NCBI RefSeq assembly: GCF_022179805.1
Contig: NZ_BPUO01000019.1
Span: 1 to 64,000, forward strand
DNA: 64,000 nucleotides
Origin: Cupriavidus pauculus
Lineage (GTDB): Bacteria > Pseudomonadota > Gammaproteobacteria > Burkholderiales > Burkholderiaceae
Reading direction: 5' to 3'
Positions 53,355 to 63,549 of this stretch are shown here, in pieces. How positions within the stretch are numbered: position 1 is the stretch's first letter; each line of letters begins with the position of its first letter. Position numbers and translations under genes: made by a program. The notes beneath the pieces are model-generated. The model worked only from the letters and a program-made list of their open reading frames with translations. It was not told the origin of the DNA and made no database searches.

Positions 53355-54637
53355 CGTAACTCCTGCGGTTGCATATGAGTGGGCAGATTGTCGGATTTCG
53401 CGGCGCCATCTGTCCTCGCCGCGCGTGCCGCCATGCCTGCAAAAACGGCACCGATAAGCAGCAGCGACGCGCTCCCTATCAGGGTGCTACAGTAGCCATG
53501 CGTATCGAACAGGATGCCACCGACCGTAGAGCCCAAGGCAATCGACAGTTGGACAACGGCTACCATCAAGCCGCCACCTGCCTCGGCATGGTGCGGGAAA
53601 GTGCGGGTGATCCAGTTCCACCATGCCACGGGCGCCGCCGTTGCCACCAATCCCCACAGCGCCAGCACCATCGCGACACTGATGATGTGATGGCCCAGGC
53701 CGATCAGCGCAAGTGCAATAGCAGCCATGATTGTCGGGATTGCTACGAGCGTGGCATAGAAGGCCCGTTTCAGCACCGTGCCGATCGCCATGGTTCCAAA
53801 GAATCCCGCCACACCAATGGCTAGCAGAATCAGCGACAGGCTCGACGCCTTAACATGCGTAACGGTTTCCAGAAACGGTCGCACATAGGTGAACAGCATG
53901 AACTGCCCAGAGAAGAATGCGCCGGCCGCAAGCATGCCTAGCGCAACGACCGAGCGCTTCAAATGTATGAACACATTCTGTCTGCCTTCTGGGCGGGATG
54001 GCACCGGCATCGCGGGAAGGCTGAACCACTGCCAGGCGAGCGCGATCACCGCAATCGGTACCAGACAATAGAATGCCCCACGCCAGCCAAAGACAGCACC
54101 GAGGTAGCTACCAAGGGGTGCCGCGATGACGGTCGCCAAGGCGTTGCCGCTGTTAAAGATGGCCAGCGCACGCGGCACATGGTGCGCCGGGACCAAGCGG
54201 ATGGCTGTCGCCGCCGACATCGACCAGAAGCCGCCCACGACGACGCCAATCAACGCGCGGCCGATCAAGTAGGCAAGGTAGTTCGGCGCGACCGCGATGA
54301 TGGTGCCCGATGCCGCCATGACCGCCGTCAGACCGAGTAACAGCAGCTTGCGGTCCATGCTTCCAGCGACGGCGGAGATGAACAGACTCGTGAACACGGC
54401 GAAGGCACCGGAAATGGCGATGCCCTGCCCGGCCATCCCTTCGGTGACCCGCAGGTCCGCGGACATCGGCGTCAACAGGCTCACCGGCATAAACTCCGAT
54501 GCGATCAGCGCGAAAACGCAGAGCGTCATCGCAAAGACGCCGCTCCAGTAGGCGGGCGGCTGTGATGCGCGATACGCCGAGTCCTGATGTGGGGATAAAG
54601 CCTGAGGCGGTGCAGTATTTTCCATCGGCCGTATCAT
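53351..54637 (-). CDS. MFS transporter (DHA1-type)
   Basis: 428 residues, 12 predicted membrane segments. The ATG at 54637 has a distant GGAG; an ATG at 54625 is in frame. Segments include FAMTLCVFALIASEFMPVSL, the loop GSMDRKLLLLGLTAVMAASG (motif A-like) and ALIGVVVGGFWSMSAATAIR (motif C-like). DHA1 transporters export drugs, sugars or aromatic compounds. First gene of the operon with cupin and CMD-like genes; divergent from iorA. Confidence 0.9.
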   Translation of the reverse strand: MIRPMENTAPPQALSPHQDSAYRASQPPAYWSGVFAMTLCVFALIASEFMPVSLLTPMSADLRVTEGMAGQGIAISGAFAVFTSLFISAVAGSMDRKLLLLGLTAVMAASGTIIAVAPNYLAYLIGRALIGVVVGGFWSMSAATAIRLVPAHHVPRALAIFNSGNALATVIAAPLGSYLGAVFGWRGAFYCLVPIAVIALAWQWFSLPAMPVPSRPEGRQNVFIHLKRSVVALGMLAAGAFFSGQFMLFTYVRPFLETVTHVKASSLSLILLAIGVAGFFGTMAIGTVLKRAFYATLVAIPTIMAAIALALIGLGHHIISVAMVLALWGLVATAAPVAWWNWITRTFPHHAEAGGGLMVAVVQLSIALGSTVGGILFDTHGYCSTLIGSASLLLIGAVFAGMAARAARTDGAAKSDNLPTHMQPQELR

Positions 54638-54804
54638 CGCAAGACAGGCTCCGCGCGACTAGCTGCCCAATACTTCTTGCCTTGATGAGCCAATCTCATG
54701 AAATGCATTGATGAACGTGCTTTATGATGCTAATGAACCAGCTCGCATAATCGGATCTGTCCGTATCCGATACTATTCCGCGATTCCCACCTCTTATCCG
54801 CCCC

Positions 54805-55287
54805 ATGACTACCATCAACATCAACGGCCAGGTTCATGAGGTCGACCTCTCCCCCGACACCCCGCTTCTGTGGACGCTTCGTGATGCCCTCGGCTTTACG
54901 GGAACAAAGTTTGGCTGCGGCATGGCGCTGTGCGGCGCGTGTACCGTCCATGTCGACGGGCAACCGGTCCGCTCCTGCGTCACCCCGATCTCGGGTATCG
55001 GCACCAAGGCAGTGCGCACGATCGAATCGATGGATTCGGATTCCGTAGGCCGAGCCGTACAGGACGCGTGGGTCGAGTTGGGGGTAGCCCAGTGCGGCTA
55101 CTGTCAGGCAGGACAGATCATGACCGCCACCGCACTACTGAAGTCAAATCCGAAGCCCTCCGATGAGCAGATCGTCGCGGGAATGAGCGGCAATCTTTGC
55201 CGGTGCGGCACGTACACGCGCATCAACGCCGCTGTGAAACTGGCGTCCTCCCGCCTTGCGGCAAGCAAAACGGGAGCCAAGGCATGA
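54805..55287 (+). CDS. iorA: isoquinoline 1-oxidoreductase alpha-type [2Fe-2S] subunit
   Basis: 160 residues; the ATG at 54805. The first cluster is GCGMALCGACTVHVDGQPVR then SC; the second, GYCQAGQIM and GNLCRCGTYTRI. This is the small subunit of two-component molybdenum hydroxylases of the xanthine oxidase family. It ends overlapping the start of iorB (ATGA). Passes electrons from the molybdenum centre. Confidence 0.92.
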   Translation: MTTININGQVHEVDLSPDTPLLWTLRDALGFTGTKFGCGMALCGACTVHVDGQPVRSCVTPISGIGTKAVRTIESMDSDSVGRAVQDAWVELGVAQCGYCQAGQIMTATALLKSNPKPSDEQIVAGMSGNLCRCGTYTRINAAVKLASSRLAASKTGAKA

Positions 55288-57590
55288 CGCGCACCGACCT
55301 TGAAACGCTTGAACAACCAGCGCGCCGCCGCATCCTGCAGGCAGGCGCGGTATTCGCGCTGTCGCTCCAGTTCGGGGGCCTGATCACCAAGGCGGTGGCT
55401 GCCGACGTCGGCAAGAAGTACGGCGGTGCAGCGATGCCGGGCGGCGTCGTGGACGATCCGCTGGTGTTCGTCTCGATTTCTCAGGATGGCACAGTGACCA
55501 TCGTGGCACATCGCGCTGAAATGGGAACGGGCGTACGAACCAGCCTGCCGATGGTCGTGGCCGATGAGATGGAAGCGGACTGGAGCCGCGTGAGGATCGT
55601 ACAGGCCGATGCCAACGAGGCGCGCTATGGCAGCCAGAACGTGGACGGATCGCGCAGCATGCGCCATTTCCTCGCACCGATGCGTCGGGTGGGAGCATCT
55701 GCCCGGCAAATGCTTGAAGCCGCTGCCGCGGCACACTGGAAGGTCCCGGCTGCCGAGGTGCAGGCACGCAACCACGAAGTCATTCATGCGGCAACCGGTC
55801 GGCGACTCGGATATGGCGATCTCGCCGAAGCCGCGATGCGGCAGCCGGTGCCGAAGCACGATCAATTGCGCCTCAAGCGACCGGATGCCTTCCGCTATAT
55901 CGGCAAGGGCAATATCATGCCAGCCGACGGTCGGGACATTGCGCAAGGCAAGGCAACCTACGGTATCGACGTGCGGCTGCCGGGCATGGTATACGCCGTC
56001 ATCGCTCGCCCGCCCGTCTATGGTGGAAAGCTGCGCAAGGTCGATAGCACCGACGCCCTGAAAGTTCCTGGTGTCTTGCGCGTCATCGAACTGAAGGGAT
56101 TCGACGGTCCCCCACTGTTCAATCCCGTTGGCGGTGTGGCCGTGGTGGCGACCAACACGTGGGCGGCAATGCAGGGCCGCGCGGCGCTCAAGCCGGAATG
56201 GGACGATGGTGCCAATTCGAACTATGACTCCACTGCGTTCCGCACCACGCTGGAAGCCGCAGTGCGCCGCCCCGGCAAGCCGTTGCGCAATGATGGCGAT
56301 GCCGTGGCGGCGCTGTCGGCCGCCAATGGCCAGCGCAAGGCCTCGGCCGAGTACTACATCCCACATCTTGCGCATGCCTCGATGGAAACGCCCGTAGCGA
56401 CCGCTCGCTTTGTCGGCGGGAAGTGCGAGATCTGGGCGCCATCGCAGGCCCCCCAGGGCGCCTTGGAAAGCGTGGCGAAGCACGTCGGACTCGATGCGAA
56501 GGACGTCACGTTGCATCTGACGCTGCTGGGCGGCGGCTTTGGCCGCAAGTCAATGGCCGACTTCATTTCCGAAGCTGCGCTGGTGTCAAAGGCGATGGAC
56601 GGTAAGCCGGTCAAGCTGCAATGGACGCGCGACGACGATATCCATCACGACTACTACCACACGGTATCGGTCGAGCGCATGGAGGCTGTGGTGGATGCCA
56701 AGGGCAAGCCGACCGTATGGCTGCATCGATCGGCCGCACCCACAATTGCCTCGACGTTCCAGGTGGGCGCACAAGGCAAGGCGCCCTTTGAAGCCGGGAT
56801 GACAGCCATCAACATCCCGTACCAGATTCCGTCGATCCGACTGGAATCGGCCGACGTGCCGGCTCATACCCGCATCGGCTGGTTTCGTTCGGTGTCCAAC
56901 ATCCCGCATGCATTCGCGGTACAGAGCTTTGTCGCCGAACTGGCCCATCGGGCGCATCGCGATCCAAAGGATTACCTGCTCGAACTCATTGGACCGGCGC
57001 GCCAGATTGATCCTGCCACGCTTTCGGATAGCTGGAACTATAACGAATCGCCTGAGCTATATCCGCTCGACACCGGCCGCATGCGCCGCGTGATCGAGGA
57101 AGCCGCGCGGAGGGCGAACTGGGGCCGCAAGCTGCCAAAGGGCCACGGGCTGGGCATAGCCATGGCGTACAGCTTCGTAACCTATGTGGCCACCGTGGTG
57201 GAAGTGGCCGTGGATGCAAAGGGCCAGATCACCATTCCACGCGTCGATGTAGCGATCGATTGCGGGCCGCAGGTCAACCCCGAGCGCATCCGTTCGCAAG
57301 TCGAAGGTGGATGTGTGATGGGAATCAGCCTTGCGATGCTGGGGGAGATCTCGTTCAAGGATGGCCGCGTCCAGCAAAGCAATTTCCACGACTTTGAGAT
57401 CCTGCGCTCGCACATGGCACCACGGGCCATCCATACGTGGATGGTGGGTGGTGATTTCGGGGTGCCTCCCGGTGGGGTGGGCGAGCCGCCCGTGCCGCCC
57501 ATCGCGCCCGCCCTCTGCAACGCGATATTTGCCGCGACGGGCACACGGATTCGATCGCTGCCTATCCGTGACCAGCTTTCGCAGACTTAG
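55284..57590 (+). CDS. iorB: isoquinoline 1-oxidoreductase beta-type molybdopterin subunit
   Basis: 768 residues; the ATG at 55284 overlaps iorA. A Tat signal (ARRRILQAGAVFALSLQFGG) suggests periplasmic location. Molybdopterin motifs: TLLGGGFGRKSMADFISEAA, WTRDDDIHHDYYH, and near the C-terminus GGVGEPPVPPIAPALCNA, which contains the catalytic Glu. It hydroxylates N-heterocycles or oxidises aldehydes. No cytochrome c subunit gene follows, so its electron acceptor is outside the cluster. Confidence 0.92.
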   Translation: MTRTDLETLEQPARRRILQAGAVFALSLQFGGLITKAVAADVGKKYGGAAMPGGVVDDPLVFVSISQDGTVTIVAHRAEMGTGVRTSLPMVVADEMEADWSRVRIVQADANEARYGSQNVDGSRSMRHFLAPMRRVGASARQMLEAAAAAHWKVPAAEVQARNHEVIHAATGRRLGYGDLAEAAMRQPVPKHDQLRLKRPDAFRYIGKGNIMPADGRDIAQGKATYGIDVRLPGMVYAVIARPPVYGGKLRKVDSTDALKVPGVLRVIELKGFDGPPLFNPVGGVAVVATNTWAAMQGRAALKPEWDDGANSNYDSTAFRTTLEAAVRRPGKPLRNDGDAVAALSAANGQRKASAEYYIPHLAHASMETPVATARFVGGKCEIWAPSQAPQGALESVAKHVGLDAKDVTLHLTLLGGGFGRKSMADFISEAALVSKAMDGKPVKLQWTRDDDIHHDYYHTVSVERMEAVVDAKGKPTVWLHRSAAPTIASTFQVGAQGKAPFEAGMTAINIPYQIPSIRLESADVPAHTRIGWFRSVSNIPHAFAVQSFVAELAHRAHRDPKDYLLELIGPARQIDPATLSDSWNYNESPELYPLDTGRMRRVIEEAARRANWGRKLPKGHGLGIAMAYSFVTYVATVVEVAVDAKGQITIPRVDVAIDCGPQVNPERIRSQVEGGCVMGISLAMLGEISFKDGRVQQSNFHDFEILRSHMAPRAIHTWMVGGDFGVPPGGVGEPPVPPIAPALCNAIFAATGTRIRSLPIRDQLSQT

Positions 57591-57606
57591 CCGCAGCAAC
57601 GCCATC

Positions 57607-57659
57607 CGCTCAAGATCGTCATGGCCGGTGCCGGATGGCGTCGATGACGATCTTGAGCG
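57607..57659. terminator. 16-bp inverted repeat between converging genes
   Basis: CGCTCAAGATCGTCAT / ATGACGATCTTGAGCG, perfect, with a 21-base loop, 17 bases after the iorB stop. Its right arm lies inside the last codons of the LysR gene. No T-run; a bidirectional terminator or transcript-stabilising structure is the likeliest role. Confidence 0.55.
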
Positions 57660-58512
57660 CTCGTGACGACTGCCTGCGGCTCGGATAGAACGCGTGATAG
57701 CCTGGGAACGTCGGACACCAGTCTTCCATCACTTTGACCAGTTTGCCTTTCTCCGCATAGGGCTGGACGATCGGCATGGGCAGGAACACCAGGCCGAAGC
57801 CATCGAGCGCGGCATTTAGCATCTGGTTGACACTATTGCAAACGACCTGACCTTCCACGCGCGCCTGCAACTTCTTTGAACCCTTGGCCAGTTCCCAAGC
57901 ATAGAGCCCGCCGCTCGTGGACAGCCGCAAATTGATGCATCGGTGCGAGAGCAGGTCACGCGGCATTGTCGGTTTGTCGCGGCCCTTGAAATACGCGGGA
58001 GACCCTGCGATGGCCATCTTCACATCGGGACTGATGCGCACGGCAATCATGTCCTTCTCGATCTGGTCGCCAAAACGCACCCCGATGTCATAGCGGTCGC
58101 CAACGATATTGGTGAGTCCATAGTCGACCGTCAACTCAACGTTCAGGTCGGGGTACTGTGACAACACCTTGGCTAGGCGAGGCCAGATGATGGCATCGAT
58201 GGGATAGTCGACAGACGTAATGCGAATGGTGCCAGCCGGACGCTCGCCAAGCTCGGCCACTGCGGACAGATCGGCTTCGATTTCCTCGAACTTCGGCGCG
58301 ATCGACCGGACCAGCCGTTCGCCGGCATCGGTCGTGGACACGCTGCGCGTGGTGCGTGTCAGCAGACGTACGCCCAGTCTTGCCTCGAGATTGCGAATGG
58401 TGTGGCTCAACGCGGATTGCGTGACGTCGAGGCGAGCTGCCGCGCGCGTAAAGCTTCGTTCCCGGGCGACAGTGACCAATGCAAGCAGATCGTTAAGGTT
58501 GTGGCGGGGCAT
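57619..58512 (-). CDS. LysR family transcriptional regulator
   Basis: 297 residues from the ATG at 58512; a TTG at 58527 is in frame. The HTH is RSFTRAAARLDVTQSALSHT followed by IRNLEARLGVRLLTRTTRSV. The effector domain has IRITSVDYPIDAIIWPRLAK and YDIGVRFGDQIEKDMIAVRI. Convergent with iorB and divergent from the cytosolic cupin, so it probably regulates that gene and possibly the whole oxidation module. Confidence 0.92.
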   Translation of the reverse strand: MPRHNLNDLLALVTVARERSFTRAAARLDVTQSALSHTIRNLEARLGVRLLTRTTRSVSTTDAGERLVRSIAPKFEEIEADLSAVAELGERPAGTIRITSVDYPIDAIIWPRLAKVLSQYPDLNVELTVDYGLTNIVGDRYDIGVRFGDQIEKDMIAVRISPDVKMAIAGSPAYFKGRDKPTMPRDLLSHRCINLRLSTSGGLYAWELAKGSKKLQARVEGQVVCNSVNQMLNAALDGFGLVFLPMPIVQPYAEKGKLVKVMEDWCPTFPGYHAFYPSRRQSSRALKIVIDAIRHRP

Positions 58513-58731
58513 GACATTCTCAGGCAAAAGAATGCGATCAGGCGTCTCGCGTCGCGAATAGCGCTATGAACGCATTTCATCAATGTTCCCGCTATTGTTC
58601 AGCCTAGCGCGCACTGCGCGCAAGTGGTTTGCCGAGAGTTCCCGCATGCAGCATTCACATAGTTCAATTCCCCCGCTTCGCATCCTGCCCAGAGAGCAAG
58701 TCATCGCCACAGTCCCGGAGGCGCGTCCAGC

Positions 58732-59142
58732 ATGATCACGATCACCCAGTGCGGCTCCCAGCCGTCTATGGACGGCGCAGCCGTCAGCTTCACGGGCAGC
58801 GTCCGCATTGACGCGCATTTCCAGGCCGGCCCGCCTGCGCGTGTAGGAGGCGCGACAGTCACGTTCGCGCCGGGTGCGCGAACCGTGTGGCACAGTCATC
58901 CGCTCGGGCAGACGCTTCTTGTGGTCGCGGGGATCGGCTTCGTACAGCAGTGGGGCGAGCCCGTCCGAACAATGGGGCCAGGGGATCTGGTCTGGATCCC
59001 ACCCAATACCAAACACTGGCATGGCGCTACAGCAGCTTCCACCATGGCGCACATTGCCATCACAGAGGCGCTGGAGGGTATAGCGGTGGACTGGATGGAG
59101 CCTGTGGACACCGATCAGTACGCTAAAGCATCGATGCGGTAG
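58732..59142 (+). CDS. cytosolic cupin-domain protein
   Basis: 136 residues; the ATG at 58732 with GGAGG ten bases upstream. Motif 1 VWHSHPLGQTLLVVAG and motif 2 PPNTKHWHGA match the exported cupin at 52860-53354, but there is no signal peptide. Divergent from the LysR gene. Probably acts on an intracellular intermediate or homologous ligand. Confidence 0.87.
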   Translation: MITITQCGSQPSMDGAAVSFTGSVRIDAHFQAGPPARVGGATVTFAPGARTVWHSHPLGQTLLVVAGIGFVQQWGEPVRTMGPGDLVWIPPNTKHWHGATAASTMAHIAITEALEGIAVDWMEPVDTDQYAKASMR

Positions 59143-59672
59143 GCGGTGGATGAATGGAGCGAGACAATCTTATTCAAGTTCAAGCCGGCTTCCCATAATG
59201 AGGCTTTTGATATGCGGCAATGGGAAGTCCGCGATTCCGATTGATTGGACTGCGCGAAACACAGCGTAGAGACTGAATACACCCTCAGTTACGGCATCCG
59301 CTTCGCCGTGCCATAGAGATAGCCAGGCAGCGTTAGTCAGATCCATGAGACAGCGTCCCCTCGCTTTCGGGAGGATCTGGCGCAAGCCATCGAGAACAAC
59401 ACTGCGCAGGAGGCTGCGGCCAGTGTGCGTATCGGTACAAATACAGTTCTGTCCGGAAGCCCCCCGATAGGTTCCATTCGGTATCGTTGACCGTCTCGCA
59501 CAATCTGCAGGCCATTGCCACGTAATCCAGTAGACACACACTTCGCGAGCATGCTTAACAAGAAAAATAAGATGTCGTAGTGAAATTCTTAGTGGCGTCC
59601 GTGACAGGCTTGCAAGTCACTGCTGCTGGCGATACGTTGATGCCACCTCTGAAACTCGCGGACGGAGCTTCC
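59143..59672. other. intergenic, no confident gene
   Basis: About 530 bases. Overlapping minus-strand frames at 59170-59561 look partly protein-like, but no frame has a good ribosome site and residues shift between frames; possibly a decayed gene. Confidence 0.35.
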
Positions 59673-60281
59673 ATGTACGAGACGGTGATCATCGTAGACA
59701 ACGACGAAAGTGTAAGTAGAGCTCTTACAGGGATTTTTGGCGTCAAAGGGTATCAAACCGTCGCGTACTCATCGGCAGAAGCATGCCTTCGGGCCGTGGA
59801 CCAACATTTCGGCCCCGCGTGCGTCATTGCGGATCTGCGGTTGCCTGGCATGGGCGGAATCGAACTTCAAAAGAATATGCCCGCGCGCTTTCCGGTCATC
59901 ATTCTGACCGGTCATGCGGACGTCTCGGGAGCCGTGACGGCAATCAGAGCAGGCGCCGTAGAGTTTATTGAAAAGCCGGCAGGGACGAACACGCTCTTGA
60001 CTGCAGTCGAAAAGGCCATGACGCTCGCGCGTGCAAGACACGCCGACGCCATCTGCGTGAAAGCGCTGGTATCTAAAATGAGTCTGTTGACCCCGCGCGA
60101 ACGGGAAGTCATGGCGCTCGTCGTCACCGGCCTCCGAAATAAGGATGTGGCACGGGCTCTTGGGACGGTCGAGAAAACGATCAAGGTCCATAGGGCTCAT
60201 ATCATGCAAAAGCTCGAGCTGAAATCGCTCGCCGAGATGGTCCGGTGCGCGGACAAACTTGCCCAGATTGTTGAACTCTAA
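59673..60281 (+). CDS. FixJ-type response regulator
   Basis: 202 residues from the ATG at 59673 (GGAG upstream); a GTG at 59580 would add 31 residues not typical of the family. Receiver: VIIVDNDESVSRAL, Asp54 in VIADLRLPGMGG, Thr79 and Lys101 (FIEKPAG). HTH: LLTPREREVMALVVTGLRNK then DVARALGTVEKTIKVHRAHI. It needs a histidine kinase; none is adjacent. The orphan kinase at 19536-20438 is of the subtype that commonly pairs with FixJ-like regulators. Confidence 0.92.
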   Translation: MYETVIIVDNDESVSRALTGIFGVKGYQTVAYSSAEACLRAVDQHFGPACVIADLRLPGMGGIELQKNMPARFPVIILTGHADVSGAVTAIRAGAVEFIEKPAGTNTLLTAVEKAMTLARARHADAICVKALVSKMSLLTPREREVMALVVTGLRNKDVARALGTVEKTIKVHRAHIMQKLELKSLAEMVRCADKLAQIVEL

Positions 60282-60327
60282 GCCCCTAGCTGGAACAATG
60301 CTTCGAAGCTAGTTGTTCTCCAATAGG

Positions 60328-60588
60328 CTAGTACTTGATGTCGCGTGCTGTCTGGCGCCCGCCCTGCTTGGCTTGGCGTTTGTCCTGTCGGCAATGCGAA
60401 TTGCTCTGCTGATTGGCCGCACGGCAGTCCTGTTTCGTCTCCCGCGAGTTCTGACGCGTGTCCTGCCGTACATCCCTGCCTTGACGGCGCTGCTGCGCCT
60501 GTTCCGTGGCCTGCCCCACCACCGGGATGATTCCAAAAAACACTATCGCCACCGTAACGGCAATTTGTCCGGCTGTACGCTTATTCAT
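60328..60588 (-). CDS. small basic secreted protein
   Basis: 86 residues; the ATG at 60588 has GGAG upstream. The signal peptide starts MNKRTAGQIAVTVAIVFFGI and ends near VGQA. The mature part is R/Q/D/K-rich with RQGRDVRQDTRQNSRETKQD, two cysteines (QDCRAAN and SHCRQDK), and ends GGRQTARDIKY. Resembles small exported proteins common in Burkholderiales; function unknown. Confidence 0.7.
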   Translation of the reverse strand: MNKRTAGQIAVTVAIVFFGIIPVVGQATEQAQQRRQGRDVRQDTRQNSRETKQDCRAANQQSNSHCRQDKRQAKQGGRQTARDIKY

Positions 60589-61360
60589 CTCGCGTCTCCA
60601 TGTGTACCTCAAATCAAGCAGCCCAAGAGCCTCGGCGCTGACCTTCAGTTTTGTACCATGCGCGCAGGCTTACCATTGGACTTTCGACTCAAGTGCCGCG
60701 CCGGCCGCCACCAATCCGAAAGGGCCGCATTCCTTCCATCGAACGCAGTTAGCAGTCTCGATGAATCGTTGAGCCGCCTTCCGCCTCAGGAGCACGGAGG
60801 CTGCCTTAGCCGACACTGACAACAAACTGCCGAATCGCTAGGCAAATTCGGCCCACCAGCGACCGCCCATCGCCATTTCCAAACTCTGGATTGGACGTCA
60901 GCGAAAGGCTTCGCTCGCTGAGGGCTGGATGGCTGCGTTGGCAATGCGTAGCGATTTGAAGCGAGGGGACAGGCTCTAGATCGTGGTCAACGTCGTCGAG
61001 CATGTAATGGGCAAATGGTGCTGGTTACACCATCGACGAGCGAACGTCGTGCAGCGCTCACGGCCCGCTCCAGATCAGCAAGCGGCTGGCGGCGGAGGTC
61101 GCAAAAAAAATGCGAGCGCTCGGGTAGACACATTTGCTGAAAACAGGCGGTCCGACGCAGTGTAGCGCGTCTCTTAGGCACATTGCCGTCACAACAATGC
61201 TGTTTCCTGGCGGGCACCACAGATGTTCATTCCCAACCCTACCGAGTGATTCCGAAGCTGCGTAAGCTACCTTTCCGAAGGTTCTGAAAGGCCCGGCAAA
61301 TACAACTAGTAAGCGCATCTCGCCCGCCGGCAATCAACGTTGCAGCAATAGGAGTTCAAC
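60589..61360. other. intergenic, no gene seen
   Basis: About 770 bases without a supportable frame. The right end carries the AGGAG ribosome site for the MBL-fold gene. Confidence 0.4.
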
Positions 61361-62260
61361 ATGTGTTTATGCCACGGACCACTTTACCCTGAACACGATT
61401 TGGTCCCTTCGCGCTACGCGACGCGCGTTGGAGATATCGAGGTAATCGTCATTAGCGATGGTGCGATACCAGTACCCGCCGCCGTACTTGGTACGAACGT
61501 CGATTCGGCGGTGAGAGACGCCGCACTACGCGGCCGATTTCTCCCGGATGTGATCGATTGGGGCCTAAATGTCGCCGTTGTCCGCAGCGGCGGCCGGACG
61601 ATCCTCATCGACGCCGGGATGGGATCGGAGATGCCGGAATCGACAAGAACTGGACGGCTGGCCCTCCGACTGAAGTGCGCCGGCATCGATCCGCGAACCG
61701 TGACCGATTTCATCGCAACGCACATTCACATGGACCACATTGGCGGACTCCTCGACGCGCGGCTGAGAAGTCTGATGCGTCCAGATCTTCGGGTCCATGT
61801 GTCGCACACCGATGTCGAGTTCTTTCAGGCACCCGACTTTTCCCACAACACGTTTAACGGTATCCAAGACATCATCCGGACAAGTGCACGCAATTTCCTG
61901 GACGCCTACAAGACGGAGTTGCGGCCATTCGACAAGGAGTATCAGGTGGCCCCAGGCGTAGTGGTGACTCTCACCGGCGGGCATACCCCGGGACACAGTA
62001 TCGTCCGCGTGGCGTCCGCCGGTGAAAGGTTGACGTTTGCCGGTGACGCGCTAGTCCCGGTCGGGATCGAATGCCCCGAATGGGAAAACGCCTTTGACCA
62101 CGAACCGGAGGAAGCGACTCGTGTCCGCGTCCGCCTCTTGCGAGAAGCTGCGGAAACTGGTGAGCTGTTCCTGGCTAGCCACCTTTCATTCCCCGCACTC
62201 GGACGCGTTGCGCCCGATGGCAAGTCCTTCAAGTATGTACCGGCCAACTGGGCGTACTAA
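61361..62260 (+). CDS. MBL-fold metallo-hydrolase
   Basis: 299 residues; the ATG at 61361 has AGGAG upstream. Metal motif HxHxDH in ATHIHMDHIGG, then GGHTPGHS, FAGDALVP and LASHLSFP for the remaining ligands. This is the layout of lactonases and related hydrolases (AHL-lactonase-like), but substrate cannot be told. No signal peptide; cytoplasmic. Single gene followed by a terminator. Confidence 0.9.
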   Translation: MCLCHGPLYPEHDLVPSRYATRVGDIEVIVISDGAIPVPAAVLGTNVDSAVRDAALRGRFLPDVIDWGLNVAVVRSGGRTILIDAGMGSEMPESTRTGRLALRLKCAGIDPRTVTDFIATHIHMDHIGGLLDARLRSLMRPDLRVHVSHTDVEFFQAPDFSHNTFNGIQDIIRTSARNFLDAYKTELRPFDKEYQVAPGVVVTLTGGHTPGHSIVRVASAGERLTFAGDALVPVGIECPEWENAFDHEPEEATRVRVRLLREAAETGELFLASHLSFPALGRVAPDGKSFKYVPANWAY

Positions 62261-62409
62261 CAAGCGACTCACGCCTATGCGATGGATCCACATCGCAATA
62301 GCCTGCGCATAGCGACATAGTCATCTCGCTACGATGCTGACGCGCGGCGATTGGGGAAGGTGGGGGCCGGAGGCGCTGGAACTCCCTTTAGCGTCGTTGT
62401 AGACCAATA

Positions 62410-62440
62410 GAAGACTGCCCCCTCTGGGCAGTCTTCTTTG
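62410..62440 (+). terminator. intrinsic terminator
   Basis: Stem GAAGACTGCCC / GGGCAGTCTTC (5-base loop) then TTTG, 150 bases after the MBL-fold stop codon. Confidence 0.8.
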
Positions 62441-62529
62441 CTTCGCTCGCAACGCTCCATTCGCTTCAAAGGCCTGCGGAGAGATTGCGGACGGCTTTGG
62501 CGAAAACCCCGATACGGCGGTCGTTAGGA

Positions 62530-63549
62530 TGAAGTGCAACACCCTGATGTTAGGGTGTTGGGATGGGACAAAGCTACAGTCAACTGAATCGAAGACCGTA
62601 ACAGTATTCATCGCCTGCTAAACGAGGGGTACAGCCTGCGTCAGATCGCGAGAGTGGCGGGGCGAAGTCCGTCGACTATTTCACGCGAGGTTGCCCGGGC
62701 CGGAGCACATCGGTCATACGATGCTGCGAACGCGCAGGGCGTAGCGCTGAGAAGACGTCGACGGGGGCCGCGCAAGCTGGCAGCCGGCACCGCGCTACTG
62801 AAGCTGTTGAGAGCATGGCTGCGCTTGGGCTATTCACCGCAACAGATTGCAGGCAGACTCCGGCGCATGTATGCCCACCAGCCGGAGTTCCATGTGTCCC
62901 ACGAGACGATCTACTGCGCAATCTACGCCACGCCAAGCGGTGAGCTGCGCCGCGAGCCAATCGGCAATCTGCGTAAGGCCCACAAGGAGCGACGGCCAAG
63001 AGGCGCGGGGACGATCGCCAAGGCAAGCTGCACGATATGCGCTCGATCCACGAGCGGCCAGAGGAGGTGTTCGATCGGCTGGTGCCCGGACATTGGGAAG
63101 GCGACCTGATCAAGGGCGCTGGAAATCGCAGCGCAGTGGCGACGCTGGTGGAACGCAAGACGCGCTTCATGGTGCTGGCGAAGATGGACGGTTGCGGGAG
63201 GAGGCAGCGCTCGAAGCTTCGACCAAGAAGTTTCGTCGTGTGCCGCTGGCGCTTCGCAAGAGCCTGACCTACGACCAGGGCAAAGAGATGGCGCATCACG
63301 CAGAGCTGACCAGGCGAGTCAGCATCGAAGTGTTCTTTGCCGACCCGCACAGTCCGTGGCAGAGGCCAAGCAAGGACTGGTTCGGGAGTATCTACCGAAA
63401 GGCGACGATCTATCGGTCTTCTCGCAGGGGTACTTGAACAGAGTCGCGAAGGCGCTGAACTATCGGTCTCGGGCGGTTCTCGACTTCGCGACTCCCGCCG
63501 AAGCCATTGCCGAAGAGATCAACAAATTACGAACTGGTGTTGCATCTCA
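62530..63549 (+). mobile_element. decayed IS30-family insertion sequence
   Basis: Terminal inverted repeats: TGAAGTGCAACACC at 62530-62543 and GGTGTTGCATCTCA at 63536-63549, matching 12 of 14 as an inverted pair, with GCGG at both outer ends (62517-62520 and about 63562 reversed). Between them is an IS30-type transposase. A short palindrome CAACACCCT / AGGGTGTTG (62538-62561) lies at the left end. Target duplication was not resolved. Confidence 0.7.
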
